Of a DNA stretch of 64,000 nt, positions 23,190 to 36,651 are shown one piece after another. The DNA is from Paracentrotus lividus (taxonomy: Eukaryota > Echinodermata > Echinoidea > Camarodonta > Echinidae): contig CALNVZ010000174.1 in NCBI GenBank assembly GCA_940671915.1, positions 73,796,537 through 73,860,536 on the forward strand, in the 5' to 3' direction. Under the pieces are notes generated by a model that was given only the letters and a program-made list of their open reading frames with translations, was not told where the DNA came from and made no database searches. The position numbers and the translations under genes are program-made. The number at the start of each line of letters is the position of its first letter. Positions within the stretch are counted from its first letter, which is position 1.

Positions 23190-24341
23190 AGTAAAAAAAA
23201 AAGTTGTATCCTGTCCCTGAACACTGCCTGTGGAATGTCTTGTTCAATTTAAAGTCGAGGTGTCACAATGAAGTCTTTAAATGCAGGCTGATCCTGTCAC
23301 ATATGTTACGTTGTATCCAATCAGTTGTGGTGTTAGGTTGATTATCTTGTCCTGTATAACTCTGTGGCTATGTTGATTGAAGGGGACAGGGTATACCTCC
23401 AGACATTGGCTAGGGTCCCACCTAACCCTGAACTCACAAGAGAATCTTGGTCACTAGAGCTACACTTCATGCCAGTTATACCCCACTCTAGAAATATTTG
23501 ATTCACAGGGGGCTTGAATATTCAACATAAAGAGCAATTACCTAAAAATTAGCCCCCCCCCCAAAAAAAAAAAATACTTCTAGAACTTAGAAGGAGGGAT
23601 GTGTTGGCCCTTTCATTAGCTATGGTGCCATTCCAATATTGTTCTGAAGTCCCCAGATTCTTATGTAGGACTACAGACCCAGCACTGAATTTTGAATGTC
23701 ACAAAACTAGGACTGCTTGTCACCTTTAGGAGGGGGAGCTGTTTTGCTTTGTCCATACTGGTAGAGGGTACTTTGAAACTCCTTTTCTAGTCAGAAATTG
23801 ACCCCTAAACCAACTCCTCATCCTAATAATAGGGGGTAGTTGTCCTGATATACTGAAAAAGTTGGATGTAAGGCTTTGTTGTAGGCCCTGTATAATTCAA
23901 TAAATTTGTTTTAATATCAAAATAAAGCCTGTGTGTGCAGACTACTGGCTGACCAATCAGGCATAGATGGTCAGTGTCAGCTGGTAGAGATTCAGGACAA
24001 GGCTTTTTAAAGGTCAATGCTAATCATGTCTGGCTTCTCTAGTCTCATGCTTTCAGCCCCCTTTCAGAATATCTCATGTGACCATCATGTCACGTGGCAT
24101 TGGCTGCCTTCTGGCCCATGCTCAACATGGTGCTGTTACAGAGACCTACTCATGTTTTTTTTTCTTTTCTGCAAATCCATGTACCTCAGAATGAAAATTT
24201 TACAGAGGTCACATGTATGTGGTTGTAGGGCAACTACCCCCTGGACAACTATCCCCACGGACAACTACCCCCGCCCAAAACTTACCCTTTAACTCAGCGT
24301 CTAACCCTATTTCTGGGGGTAGTTGTCAGGTCCTGATACAC
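22887..24341. repeat. Cluster of GGACAACTACCCCC repeats
   Basis: Words of the type GGACAACTACCCCC and their reverse complement GGGGGTAGTTGTCC occur at about 22,892-22,920, 22,978-22,998, 23,831-23,848, 24,229-24,270 and 24,317-24,330, often next to ATCAGGA/TCCTGAT. Pairs of opposite words frame short sequences containing AATAGGGTTAGG, so several short MITE copies are present. A 29-33 base A tract lies at about 23,157-23,189. No gene was seen. Confidence 0.6.
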
Positions 24342-25615
24342 ATTGCTACTAGATCTACATGTATTATAGAACCCTAGCCCTTGTGGGACCTTCAGATTTT
24401 GAAGTATTTTCTTAACCCACACAGCAGATTTGATCATCTTCCTTTCATTTGTATTTCACTGTATCATCAATTGGTATATTTCCATGGGTGTAACAATGAA
24501 TCAATGTCAAAGTGTAGGCCTTGTATAGGCCCATCTGTTATCAATTATGTAGGCCTAGATAGAAAAATGTAGGTAGTACCTACACCTGTATGCATAATAA
24601 TTATTTCAATCATATTTTACCGGTACTACTGGTAGGACAGTACCATGCAATTCAATACACAAATACTGATGGGGCTACCTTGTAAAAAGACCACATATGA
24701 ATTTAGATAAGATGTCAACAAATATTGTTTGTTTTCCCCTTTCCAAAAATCATAAAGCCAAGGTGTGCTAGTTTCTAGTCCTCAGAATTTTTCAAATTAT
24801 TATGGTGGGTGTATTTTTTTCAGACCAAAGAGAATATCTACACTTGTTTTAAATATAAACTTGTAATTGATATTTTGTTTATCATGTACATGCACTGACC
24901 ATTTCATACAATCTTTTGCTTCATTTGGAATAGCTAACAATAAAATTTCTGATTATCTGCAGTGATTTATTATTTTGTTACATTTTCAACAACTTAGTCA
25001 GGCATTTTTTCATTGCTATTAATGAATTCATTGCTAGAAAGAATGGAGGCCTATTGATGAATCTCAAAATAGTAACTTCAATAGGGAATTCAACTGTGGC
25101 GTTTTGTGAGACATATTCCTTTGTACCAAAATTAACCAAGAACTTTAATAGATTTGTTTTTCTCTCTAAGATTCATTTCATTGCAGGTCATTGATTACGC
25201 CAACATTGACCACAAATCATTGTGATGATTATCTTAAAATCAAAGTGTCTCAAATTTGCTTATGAAAATTCATTTCTCCTTACTATTAAAAGTTATGTAC
25301 ATTTTTTTAATATCACAATTAAAGTTCTTAGATATTAAATAGGTCAATAAATAATGGTTTATAGTAATTGAAATTTGTATTACATGTATGTCAAGACTTC
25401 TCATTTTAAAACAATTTTCCTGTGGACTCGAGCTTTAATACGACACACTCTAACTCTGTCTTGGTCAAAGCATGTTGAAGCATTGTGAAATATTAGGAAG
25501 GCTATTTTTTAGGCAATAAGGAGAGTTTTTTTAGTAGGCCTATTTATAATTTGTGCATGTTTCTTTCCTGGGACAGTAGTAACAAGGTATTCAAATAACC
25601 TGTTATTAAGGGAAA
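24342..25615. other. Non-coding
   Basis: AT-rich, with TAGGCCTA words at about 24,552 and 25,537. Nothing else is supported. Confidence 0.45.
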
Positions 25616-26036
25616 GGTCTGGACCCAAAATAAGTTGGTTTTATAAAAAGCAGAAAAATTAGAAATATATATAATAAAAAAGTTTGAAGAAAATCGGACT
25701 TATAATAAAAAAGTTATGAATGTCTTTATGATGCACAAAAAATTAATCGCTATACCAAATCGGCGACACCTGTGATGTCATAGGGGCACAACTTGCCATG
25801 CATTATATTTTTTTATGATAAACTTTCACTTTATTTGTTAAGAAAGTGTTTTCCTCATAACTTTGGCCAAGATGTATTGATAGCAATATGTTTTTGCATC
25901 TACACATTTTCATAAAATGAGAATTGTAATGACATTTCAAAAGAAAAGTCATATTTTTATGAAATTCAACGTTCATGAATATGTTTTTTCTCTACTGGAA
26001 ACCTACATAAAATCTTTGTTTTTTGTATTTCTAATT

Positions 26037-26458
26037 ATGCCTCCGCCACCGAAGGCGGTGCCGGAAGCATCATGTTTTCGGGTTGTCCGTCCGTCCATCC
26101 GTCCGTCCCGTTTGCTTGTTATCGCGATATCTCAAGAACCACTTGAGATATCAACTTCAAACTTGGGGATGGTATGTATCACCATAGGAAGATGATCTGA
26201 TTAGATTTTGGAGTATGTAGGTCAAAGGTCAAGGGTCACAGGTCAAATTGTGAAATTTCATTTATTGTGTTAGTTCTCGCCATATGAAGACGATCTTATT
26301 ATATTTTGGAGTGTGCATGTCAAAAATTTAGGAGTGACTATGATCTAATAAGGTTTGGGGTCACAAGGTCAAAGGTCAAGGTCAAAGATGTCTTTGTATA
26401 GAAGTAAAATCAATAAATGTATGTGCTGAAATATTCTGATCTGCAATGGCGGAGGCAT
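26037..26458. repeat. GCCTCCGCC / GTCCGTCC dispersed repeat
   Basis: Starts ATGCCTCCGCCACCGAAGGC and ends TGGCGGAGGCAT. It contains CATGTTTTCGGGTTGTCC, a GTCC tandem, ATATCTCAAGAACC and a run of AGGTCA half-sites. I associate this arrangement with a very common repeat in marine invertebrate genomes. The inverted ends pair for about 12 bp. It was inserted near the centre of the foldback element. Confidence 0.8.
26219..26245 (+). promoter_or_regulatory. Four AGGTCA-type half-sites, each spaced by one base
   Basis: AGGTCA at 26,219, 26,226 and 26,240 and GGGTCA at 26,233 form three consecutive DR1 repeats, the binding pattern of HNF4, COUP-TF and RXR-type nuclear receptors. They lie inside the dispersed repeat, so every genomic copy may carry them. 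Another run (AAGGTCAAAGGTCAAGGTCA) follows near 26,370. Confidence 0.5.
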
Positions 26459-26796
26459 AAATTTCGACCGTGCGGGTGCCGAGCGAGATTCAATTTGTTT
26501 TATTTCTGATTTACAAAATATGTGTAGAAGATGCAATAGCATATTTCCATCAATATATCTTGGCCAAAGTTATGAGGAACACATTTTCTTACAAATAAAG
26601 TGAAAATTTATCATAAAACATATAGAAATGCATGGCAAATTGTGCCCTATTTGATATCACGTTGTGACTGTGTTGCAATTTGGTATAGCATCAAATTTTC
26701 GTGCATTGTAAAGATATTTCATAAACTTTCTTATTATTAGTGCGATTTTCTCGTTTCCAAATATTGCGTTTCATTCTTCAATAGCAATTGTTTTGA

Positions 26797-27797
26797 ATAC
26801 GTAAATTACCCGTGTATAAGGCAGCACTTTTTTCCCACCATTTGACAACGCAAAGTCGGGGGTGCGCCTTATACACACGATACAAAGAAGTGTCAAAATA
26901 AAATTCTGAACTCTCTGAGCTTTACATGTGTATGTTATCTTCTAATAAAATATCAAAACTTAGTACGTATATTTGCGGTTTACTAAAATCAAACATACAT
27001 TTCCTTGATTTTTTAATTAAAATTTTATAAGCAAACTAAAGTTTTTATTCTTTAACTATAATTATGAACAATTAAAAATATTTTCCTCCTGAATTTGAAA
27101 ATTTTGATTAAAATCAAGAGTTTTATAGCTTTATTGTGCATGGAAAATGCTCTTACGATGACAGTACTTATGATCGATCGTATCGTAATCGATCGTAATC
27201 GTTTCTTCCTTAAAATTAATTTTCTGGTTTTAATTTCTTCTTAAATTTTTTTCTTTTTTTTTCAAATAAAATCATTTTTTCTCACTATTTTGGCCTCTAA
27301 AAAATAGATTTTATAACCAAAATGCATGGACAATTTTTCTGGCTATTTAAGAAGAAATGGGGCCAAGTTATATTTTATTATTTTATAGTGTTATATAATC
27401 GTTTTTATATCGGAATCGGAAATCGGAATCGTTTCTACTTTTTTTTAATTAATTTTTTAGCTCTTTATGCCTTAATCTGTATGATTTTTTGCTGTAATTT
27501 TCCCAATATTAATTAATATACTGTATAAAATTGAAACCTGATAAAATGTATTTCTTTGGGATGAAATAATTAAATTATCTTTTTTCTTTTAACAGAATAG
27601 AATTTGTAACTGTTAAAAAATAATTATAAAATTAAAAAAATAAATCTGGTGACTTTTCTGAAACAATTTGTAAGATGCAATGATGAAATAATTATTGGCA
27701 CCTTGTTGAAACTTTTTTTTTTTTTTTAAGACCCCAAAAATGGGGTGCGCCTTATTAACCCGCAGTGCGCGTCTTATTACACGTATGTTTACGGTAC
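26797..27797. mobile_element. 1-kb element with GTGTATAAGGCGCAC-type ends
   Basis: The left end is TACGTAAATTACCCGTGTA followed by TAAGGCAGCAC. The right end, reversed, is TACCGTAAACATACGTGTAA and then AATAAGGCGCACCCC. These are imperfect inverted repeats. The interior is extremely AT-rich and non-coding. Confidence 0.6.
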
Positions 27798-27818
27798 TCT
27801 TTCGCTTTACTAATGTCC

Positions 27819-28102
27819 CAGGGTGGTTGTGCATAAAACTTTTTTTCTAAACCGCGAGTTTTCTCAGGTTAAAAAACTGCAGCTTATGTAGACTATTTCT
27901 TAGGTTATTCAACTGAGTTTTAAAACGCCCTAAAAATTTATTGCATTAATACTTTGAAAAACTCTGGTATTTTTTTATGCAATGGAAAAAACAGTAAAAA
28001 ATCCAGAAAAATGTATTGGTACCGGAGTTTTTAGACTTTAACCGGAGTTTTCAGATTTTAACCGGAAAAAACTCCGGTTAGAAGTTTTATGCAACAGGGT
28101 GC
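27819..28102. mobile_element. Short MITE with TGCATAAAAC ends
   Basis: The left end is CAGGGTGGTTGTGCATAAAA. The right end, reversed, is CACCCTGTTGCATAAAACTT. Several copies of AACCGGAGTTTT and its inverse lie inside (about 27,850-28,085), giving a folded structure. Confidence 0.6.
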
Positions 28103-28999
28103 AGGTAAGGTATATCCGTAAATTATTAATATCAACTAAGAAAACCAGCCTATTGGGTCAAGGGTGAATCATAGAGCTTAATTTTGAAAATGACTGGTTC
28201 CAAGTGCGGAGACATACATGTACAACAAATGTACAATGTAGGTACATGTAGCAGACACAGTTTTGTTGTGACCGTACGATTGATATTCTTCTTTTGTTCT
28301 TCGATATCATTAATTTTATCCCTTATTTGTCAACTAATTTCTGTTTTGGAATGTTCCAATTGTCAACCGCATATTTGCTAGGTACTTTGTGTAGTCTTTC
28401 TGATGAAGTTTACCGCCCCCTTTGAAAATAGAGTATAGTAGAGTCTGGATGGAGACTATTTCTGTAATTGCCTCCCTTAAAGTTGCACTGAAGGGGCTTA
28501 GTCTGGAATTAGAGACTCTAAAACGTGGGAAAACCTTGTCCAAAGTGTGAGCTTTGCTCAAGATTACTATTGTCCAGTGAAACGGGTCTTAGTATTACAG
28601 CCTACTTGGGTGCATTGTTGAAAGGCTGGAATGCTCTCTGCCAAAGAGGCCTACATGTTCCTGTGTCTATGTGCATTCATTCAGCGCTTATAGCCATACC
28701 CAGACTGCTTCGTTCAAGTGCAGATAGTCTTGCCTTTCAGTCCAGATTTAAATCAGAATGTACATTGTACGTTGTATGGCTGAGTAATTTTAGAATTGTG
28801 TTTTTATTGTGATAATCATCCTTTTTATGTTGTGAAAACAGCCCCTTTGTGAATGGCCTGCATTGACAGACCATTTAATAGATTTTATTGCTATTGAATA
28901 TCGTCAATCCATCATATTAAAAAAAAACTTTTTTGTCGTTGTTCATGTAGGTACCAAATTTTATTTGGTTGTTTGCATTTTTATTGCCATTTTCAGACT
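28103..28999. other. Non-coding
   Basis: No supported gene. The plus-strand open frame at 28,525-28,812 lacks a convincing signature. Confidence 0.4.
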
Positions 29000-31900
29000 G
29001 TAATCATATTTTTAGCCTTAATCGACGTGGAGTTTAAGCTCGGAAAGAGCGCGGCTTGAACAATCGAACCGGGCTGAATTGCAAATACGCATTGTCTCGA
29101 ACAGGCAGCGAATATAGACGATTGGCTAGACTATTATTTGACTAAGTGTGTGTGTGTCGTGTGTGTGTGTGAAGGTACAATGGAGAAATCCAAGTGCACT
29201 TTCGAATGTGGCCAGGCAAGGCATGCAGAATATCTACTCTTTTCCGCTCTAGAGTCCTCGGTTGCATTTTTTCATCATGTCCATACTGTGCATACATACA
29301 TGAATGTATGTCGAAGCAAGACAGTGCCCCTGTACGTTGTGTGCTTGAGTGCGAGAGAGAGAGAGAGAGAGGGAGAGATATCTGGTAGGGGATTGGTATA
29401 AGCCCTCCTCTACCGCATATGAAACAGCTACCATGGACAATCACAGTCTTGCTCCCTCAGTAGAGGTCCCCAAAATGTTCTCCGCTTCATGAACATGCAA
29501 ATTCAAGTCACAATAATGCCAGGTTAATATTGCTGTGCGGGTTCCCGGCTGCCTGCATAGGAGTGTGGTCCCCCGGTTTTGAGTTAGACGTCTGGTGACC
29601 TGAGGTCAATCATTAGCATTCAGAGCGTTCGGTGCACAATCTCGCAGAGTCTTTTTTCCCCCTCATTCTTTCGTTCCGTCTCTCTCTTTCTCCTCTCTGC
29701 CTGTATCTCCTCAATGGGAGCTCCACAACGTAGCCGGACAGGAACCCAAGTCGGTTCAGCTTGCCGGCCGTAGAAATTGGCGCCCATTTCGGGGGTGGAA
29801 GGCGCATGCTGCCGACGAGACGATCGCAAGGCAGGTAACATGAATTCTCTGTGAATGTTCTCATCGAGCCAGTCATTCAGACTTCTTTTCTGTTGAAGCC
29901 ACATGTGTAGCCAGCGGAGGTATGGTGTGTGGGGGACCCTTTCTCTCATTCTAACCGTGGAGTAATGCTGCCTTGTGAGTACTACCGCACTCTACATAGT
30001 CAACGTTAGATTACATGGAATACAACATGCTGTAACTGAATTGTGTCTGATGCCAGCTATGGACTGCATACACTTCCATGTCTGGGACATTATTTTTTGC
30101 TCGTTCGCCTTATACTGTGAAAGGTGTCTACTAGGTGAGAAAGAAACCGTGACATGAATGAGTCTGATTTGATAAGATATTCTTTTTTCTCTCTCTCTCT
30201 CTATTTTTCTCTTTCTTGAATATGATAGGACAAAGTTCACAGTCTTGAGGCACCGTGAATTTTCTGTCTGAACATTCTGGTAGCCCCGCCATAAAGCACA
30301 GTGCATGGGTCGACTAGGGTGCGTGCTAGCCAGACAGTGTGCTTAGCTTTGTTAAAAGGGAAAATGGCGCTCACGCACACAAGACAGTGGGCATACATGA
30401 CGCAAAGCAACAACGCCCTATGACATGGCGGGTTTTTGCTCTCGTGACTTTGCCATCGCACACATGGCGTGCGCCCTTTGCTCGTTTTGCGCCCAAAATT
30501 TATGCTTTGTGAAATGCAGACTTTATATAACCTTGTCTGTTCAATCTAACATTTTTTTGCCCCTAAATTCAGCCTGAATGTTTTCATGTATGTGACTTCA
30601 TTAATTTATTTCTTCTTTCGTCGTTATCTATCACGTTTTGCACTGTAGGTGTGGCAGATATATTGTTCCAAGATGGCGGGCCGAAATTAACATGTCTGAA
30701 TGTTCCCGAAAGTTATTATTGCGCATGTGTCGGAATGTCTTGAGACTGTCTGAGGGCTGGCGATGTCTCGACACTAGTTGGCGACATTTGGTTTTATTCG
30801 TAAAAAAGGACTATTTTTCCTACGCCAGCGTTTTAATACGCTACATTTGTCATGGATTTGACGGTTATTTCAATTAGCTGCTTTTTTATTGACAATGTGG
30901 CCTGTGTGATTTTGCATGTATTCCTTGTCTTCAAATATCTTGAATTCTGCACAACGTATTCGCAGTTCTTTGGATACATTTTACAGTGGCCTGCAACATT
31001 TATTTAGCAAGAATCGTCCGAACTTTTGATGAGATAATCTCGCAAACCTTATTTCCTGGAAATATTTTGTCCCAATCGGGCAAAGCTAGGCCGATTCCAT
31101 TAAGACTTGAAGAGAAGACATTAATGTGCGCATTAAAAGTGAGACAATCTGATAGGGATATCGTTCCATATGCTTTCATTGCGTTCAACGTGAGAACGCA
31201 ATATTATCTTTGCTTTGAGTAATTTCCCTCCGACTTGATTCGTGAAGTAACAAGGACAAATAGACCATTTCGGACACTCAGTAAACCTGCGTGTACTTGG
31301 TGACTATCACTATTTGCATTAATTTTGTTTTATTACACAACTATAAAATTAATCAATTTATAAAAGGTACCAGCATTCTAACTGCAAATTAAATTCTAAT
31401 AATCCATTTCAAAATAACATGATTAAGTGATGAAAAACATTTAAGTAGAGTTCTGTATTGCCACAATTAAGAAAATGTTGCAAAGCAGATCAGCTATGGA
31501 TGTACTTTATGTAATTGTCTGTGTTTGATATTGGATATTCCTTGAATAATATGTGTACCATCAAATCTCTCTTATAAAAAACGTATAGTACGTGATTATC
31601 TAGTTTTTATCTGTTTATCATGGAATTTTGAGTTGCCCCTAGAAAAAGAATGTTGTAGTTTAAAATTCTTCCTCTCCAAATTGTTTAGAGAGATTTTGTT
31701 TGAAGTGTAATTTTAAAATAGTCATAAAAAGCTTCCAAATATCGACGGTATAAATGGCGCGAAATTGTCCGCGTGGTGTCTCAAAATGGCGCTGAGACTT
31801 CTACAGGGTCGACCCACCCGCTTGTAGGACCCTCGTAAAAAAAATATAGAGGAAGAAGAAACGAATCTCGAAAACGTGGAGGAAGGGAGTTTTTCCATGA

Positions 31901-32260
31901 GAGCCAGACAGACAGCATACAGGCACGATAGTAGAGACTAGAGATTGTGTGTGTGTGTGCCTAGTAATATGCAAATGAGTCTGTGCAGTGTGCGTGTCGC
32001 CCGGGTCGCGATTGAACATACATGCAGCCGGTACATGACGGAATGTATGTTGTATTCATGTGCTGGCTCAGTAGGCCCTCAGCCAGTGGAGGGGCTTGTC
32101 TATATGTCTGGAAAAGGACCTGTTTCTGAAATGGCGCACGAGGTCGCCCTCTATAACTCGCCCTCTATAACTCGCCCCTCGGATCATGGTCACTTGATGA
32201 CGCCCCTTTGAGTTGCCCAACTCTGATGCTAGCGGTCTACTTACATAATGCATTTTTTTT
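29000..32260. promoter_or_regulatory. CpG-richer stretch with promoter-like words
   Basis: More CpG and GC than the surroundings. It contains a GT tract (29,148-29,171), a GA tract (29,354-29,373) and a CT run near 30,190. CAAGATGGCGGGCC at about 30,669 and CAAAATGGCGCTGAG at about 31,783 resemble YY1/TISU cores, but the ATG-started frames there close after 5 and 13 codons. A 14-base duplication (CGCCCTCTATAACT) lies at about 32,149-32,178. The minus-strand open frame 29,620-29,949 is unsupported. It may contain a 5' region of a long gene; no exon can be defined. Confidence 0.3.
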
Positions 32261-32901
32261 TAGCCACAGTTTGGCTGACATAGCAACAATTTTGTGAGCT
32301 TAGAAGTAAGTTTTATTGTGAAAATCCTTTAATGAGGCTAATTGTGGCTTGAAAGATTAAATTCCTTCAACTAGGTCATCAAAATTTAAAGAAAAATGGG
32401 CTTCATTCACCTCCCACTGTTTCGAACATTCAAGCATTCACATTTTCTTAACATCTTGAGAGCTATCTCTCAAAAGAACTTAATGACTGCCAGTGGAGTG
32501 AAATAGAAATGAAAATATATTTATATATTGTAGATGCCTCAAAACAGTCTTGAAGATAATGAGCCTTAAATGCAAGACTATTAGAAAGAAACGTGTCACC
32601 CTGTTCTTTTCTACTGTGTTTGCTAAAAAAAATTGATATAAGTTGGACCCTGTCCTGTGTTAAGTGTTTATTGAGGCTACCAAGATGTCTGAGAATCTGA
32701 CAGTATATATGAAATTGTGAACAAGCAAAAGTCAAAACCTATAGTCCTATATAATGCCATTTGGTGTGACCCACGACAAATCTCAATGAAATTGTTTTTA
32801 GTGATAATTATTATTTCATATTTGAAATATTTTTGATGACCTTGCACAAATATTGAAGCCAAAATTTTGGAATGATGCATTCTTTATTTATTGGTTTGCA
32901 G

Positions 32902-32973
32902 AAATATTAGTATGTAGAATATCGTCATTTTTAAATACAGTGTTGTATTGTTTTGAGATTTCTGTATCACCTG
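32902..32973 (+). CDS. Candidate exon 1 of an unknown plus-strand gene (weak)
   Basis: An acceptor-like TTTATTTATTGGTTTGCAG precedes it and CTG|GTAAGC follows. Only the frame with two leading bases is open (begins ILVCRISSFLNTV); it ends with one spare base. That phase fits the next candidate exon at 35,904. The sequence is AT-rich and the donor is only fair, so chance is quite possible. No protein family was recognised. Confidence 0.22.
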
Positions 32974-35903
32974 GTAAGCTAGAGAGAGCATGGAGAGAGG
33001 AAGATGTGTTAGCTTGCTGCCAATTGATTTTTTTTTTTGACTGACTGACAGTGCTCCTTTGCAGACTACTTTTTAAAAGCTACAACAAAACTCTGCAAAA
33101 ACTCTGAAATTTAGACTGAAATCTGGTGAGACAAAGAGATAAAGAGATCAACCTTGTTGCAGAAATAATTATTTTTTATTCTATTGTGTCTATGGGATAA
33201 ACTAAAATGTTCTTGCAATCTTAACCATGCTTCAATAAGTATAAAGTTGGAAGTATTGAGAAACTTAGAAAGTGGAGTACATTCTCGAATTGCCTGATCA
33301 CTCTAATATTTGAACAGCAATTGGAGGTTATTGACCTATAGCACCTTCCATGACACCAACTTGACACCGAAATTACTGTCAACCCACTGCATTTAGCAAG
33401 AATAATGAGGCATACAATTAGATGCGTGAACACTCCTTTTTATGGCATACCCTGAACTATTCTTAAAGCCAGACATGTAAACTTTGAACAACAAGCTTGA
33501 TCGTTTTTTTGGTGTCGTCTGAGGGGGCACGAGAGGGGTAGTTCTAGCTGACAACAATACAACCTAGGTCATATGTTACCATTCACTATATCATAAAGAT
33601 CAATCGCCCTATGTTCAACATTCTGTGTTGTTCAGACCCTTCTAATTTTGTCTCAAATACAAAGATGCATTCTTTCGCAATTCACTGGGAGATTGAAAAA
33701 ACAGACGTGAGTACAAAATGCAAGCAAGTCGTTTTGGTAGCATTAAAAATGATTTTGATAGAAAATGTCAAACTGTTGAGTAGAGGAAAAAAACATGAGG
33801 ATATTGGGTCTGCTAAAATCTTTTATGAGACTACTATTTAATACATTGTCCCATTCATACACACTTGTGTTAGTTACCTCTGTGGGAAAACATTTGAAAA
33901 GGAAAAGATTTTAAAATAAACCATTTTGAATTTTAGGCAATTAAAGCCTAAAATGACTATTTAAAACAACGGATAACACTTTGACTTTAAAACTGTAGGG
34001 ATTTTACCACCCCCAAAAAAAAAAAACCAACAACAGCAGCAAACAGGGATAATATGGGGAACAAAAATGAAAACTCAAATTACTTTCTGGAAGAATTTGC
34101 ACTAACTTAAATATTCTTCAGTTGAGAACCAAATGATGATGCATTACGAGCGTGACAAGCGTTAGTTAGAATTACTTTTCTTTATAAATCTCAGTTAAGT
34201 GATGTCCTGTCCAAAAGTCAATTTACCTGCCCCCATGGAAAGAGAACTTGGAGCCCAGAGGTTATAGTGCCTTGTCCATCATTTTTCACTCTCCTGGACA
34301 TTTACCCCCCCCCCCCCTCCCCCAAGAAATTAATGAAAAATGTGGATTTCCAACTTCTGGGAATTGGGATTCTATGCTTTATTTTTCAAATCAACTAAAA
34401 GAGGGAAAGAAAGTTATAAAAAAAAAAAAAAAAAAAAGGTGAAAACTTCCATCTTGATCAAATCAAGGAACATCATGAGAAGCGGCAAACTTTGAAAACA
34501 ACAGAGGAGCACGGAAATAAAATTAAGAATTGACTGTGTGCTAGGCTAGCACAGTATGAGACTGGTTTGCTAAGTAGAGCATGAACAATCAACTATGTTT
34601 GCCCCTTGATTGAAATTGGTCACTTGCTTTATTCTTTTGATCTAACCCAGTCTGTCTGCTAGCTTCAGACAATATCATTACAGGAGGGATCTACTTAAGT
34701 TTAGGTTCCCACTGCTGAATATTTCACGGTTGCCCTATGTTCTTGGGTGCATTTCTGATGTAAGTTCTGGCAGTGTGGACCAATCGGCATCATTTCATTT
34801 TTAGCATCGCCTCCTGATCATTGGGGGTCTCGTTTTAGTCTTGTCTGAAAGAGCGAAGAGGCAATTGATAAATCTGTCTTGAGAATAGATTGTCTGATGT
34901 GTACCCTGGATGCAGGATGCTTGAAGGAGGCTTGCAATCTCTAATTGGTTTAAGTATGGAGGACGGGAGCCTTGATAGCTAGCGTTAGAAGAGTGTGCCT
35001 TGGTATTGATACATGTAGGTGGTATGTGTAGTTAGGGATGGTTAGAATTATAAATAACTTTAGAATAACAGAAGTCAGTTTGAGACGACTGGTGTGAATA
35101 TTATTAAATAAAAATATGCATTTTATCGAAAGTGTATCATAGATAGCTGTCTTAAAACCAATAGCATTTGGGTGTGGTGCAAAGAACATGAGTAGTTATA
35201 GTGTAATTATGCTAGAGATGGGTTTGAAATAAGGAGGTCGCTATCACAGAGTTCAACCAGTCATGTTTTTATATTTGAAAATCTTTTTTGATGGCTCCAA
35301 ATGGCCTACCTTTTATTTTCAAATGTGAACTTTCCTATCTAGATGGTAGGCTTGCAAAAATATTCAGCTCATATGGAAGGAAGTTATCGAGTGTGCTTGA
35401 TGCACAAGGCAGCTGAGTGAGACAACGGCTCAAAGGAAAAAACAAGAGTTCAAATTAAAGTCAGTGAAGGACCATGGGAAAGATAGACAAATTGGACAGA
35501 GAGAAGGAGGGTTATTGAGGGAGAGGTGAGGGATGTAGTGAAGATGCGTGAAGCCTGAGGTTCGTGCTTTGGGAATGGGAGGTTCTTGAGAAAAATGAGA
35601 TTTAATTGTGAGGAATTCCTACAGTACTTGTATGAATTATACAACATAGTTATTATGCCAAGAAAAATTCTCATTTTCAAAGTCTTGTTGTTAATTCCGT
35701 AAAAAATGATTAAAAAAAATCAAGTGCTCTCTAAACAATGATGATACTAAAATTAAGGATTTTAGCCTGTCATTATTTCATGCTTTTTGATACAATACAA
35801 GAAGGTACATGTACAGTCTTTTTTTGAAATGTGCAAACAGAGAATGTGGAATGCCTTGATGTTAACACAATATTTATAATTTTCTTCTTTTTTTCCATTG
35901 CAG
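32974..35903. other. Non-coding or intronic
   Basis: Contains a C run at about 34,305-34,320 and an A run at about 34,420-34,438. A GTAAGT word lies at about 34,760 without a usable exon before it. Nothing else is supported. Confidence 0.45.
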
Positions 35904-36004
35904 AACTATTTCAACAGTTGAAACCTTGTGGAATTTATTGTGGAATAAATCAGGTCTTATGTCTGTTTTATTTTGATGGCCAACTCTACCAGTCAAAACA
36001 ATGG
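35904..36004 (+). CDS. Candidate exon 2 of an unknown plus-strand gene
   Basis: It is preceded by a long pyrimidine tract ending TTTTTTTCCATTGCAG and followed by TGG|GTAAGT, both near-consensus. Only one of the three frames is open: two leading bases, then 33 codons including LKPCGIYCGINQVLCLF and DGQLYQSKQW, ending in phase 0. The amino-acid mix (Cys, Gly, Trp, Gln) is more protein-like than nearby random frames. I do not recognise the family. It pairs in phase with 40,576. Confidence 0.4.
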
Positions 36005-36651
36005 GTAAGTATCAGCTCGTACTTCAAAAACACTCAATCCTAAACTGCTAATGAAGATAATGTAGAATAACCTTAATATGGGATGGATAAAGTAGATAGT
36101 ATTTGGGTTAGCCTCTTTGTAAAAGCTGCAATTTCTTCTAATTATTTTTTTTTTAGAAGAACAGAGAATTGTAGCATTAAAAAGATGATAACCTGTCACG
36201 TTTGTGCAGATTCCCTGGATGAAATTAGAGCACTTGAATTATGAAATAGATATTGCTCAAACCTTTCCCTATTTGATAATGAGACATCCTCCCTTAAGGA
36301 ATGCTTTTAGTATTATAACTTGCCCCTTTAATTCTAAATTTCTGTGAGGTTTTTACATTTGTGGTACTCATGTTGTAAATTCACCTCTGCATTGTAAAAT
36401 AAGCACTGAGGAAATTGTACATTCATAAACATTGCACCTCTACACTATTAACTGAGAGGATCCTTATTGATGGCAAATATGACATTGGTCTTGTTCCAAT
36501 CAAACTCATGACAGCTATGAGTTGACAGGGAAGAAGCCCTGATCTATATAAGAACCAGGTCTCCACCGACACCTCAAACCGAAGACTGCTGTGCAGTGTT
36601 CTAGAACAGCCCATTCTCTTTTCTTATTTGAAATCAGGATGACCATACCTC
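36005..36651. other. Non-coding or intronic
   Basis: Nothing recognised in this interval. Confidence 0.4.

Larger units (their letters stand above)
25616..26765. mobile_element. TTAA-type foldback element, split by another repeat
   Basis: The left arm starts TTAAGGGAAAGGTCTGGACC. Its inner part (CATAACTTTGGCC, ATGATAAACTTTCACTTTAT, GGGGCACAACTTGCCATGCA) reappears inverted at about 26,560-26,660 (GGCCAAAGTTATGAGGAAC, ATAAAGTGAAAATTTATCAT). The extreme right end is lost or diverged. The same family occurs at 53,948-54,741. Between the arms sits the GCCTCCGCC repeat. Confidence 0.75.

Noticed and set aside
29620..29949. 109-codon minus-strand open frame in the CpG-richer stretch
   Set aside because: No recognised motif and no convincing splice sites. 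The higher GC content lowers stop frequency.
30669..31830. Coding starts at ATGGCGGGC and ATGGCGCTG
   Set aside because: The frames close after 5 and 13 codons with no usable donor before the stop.
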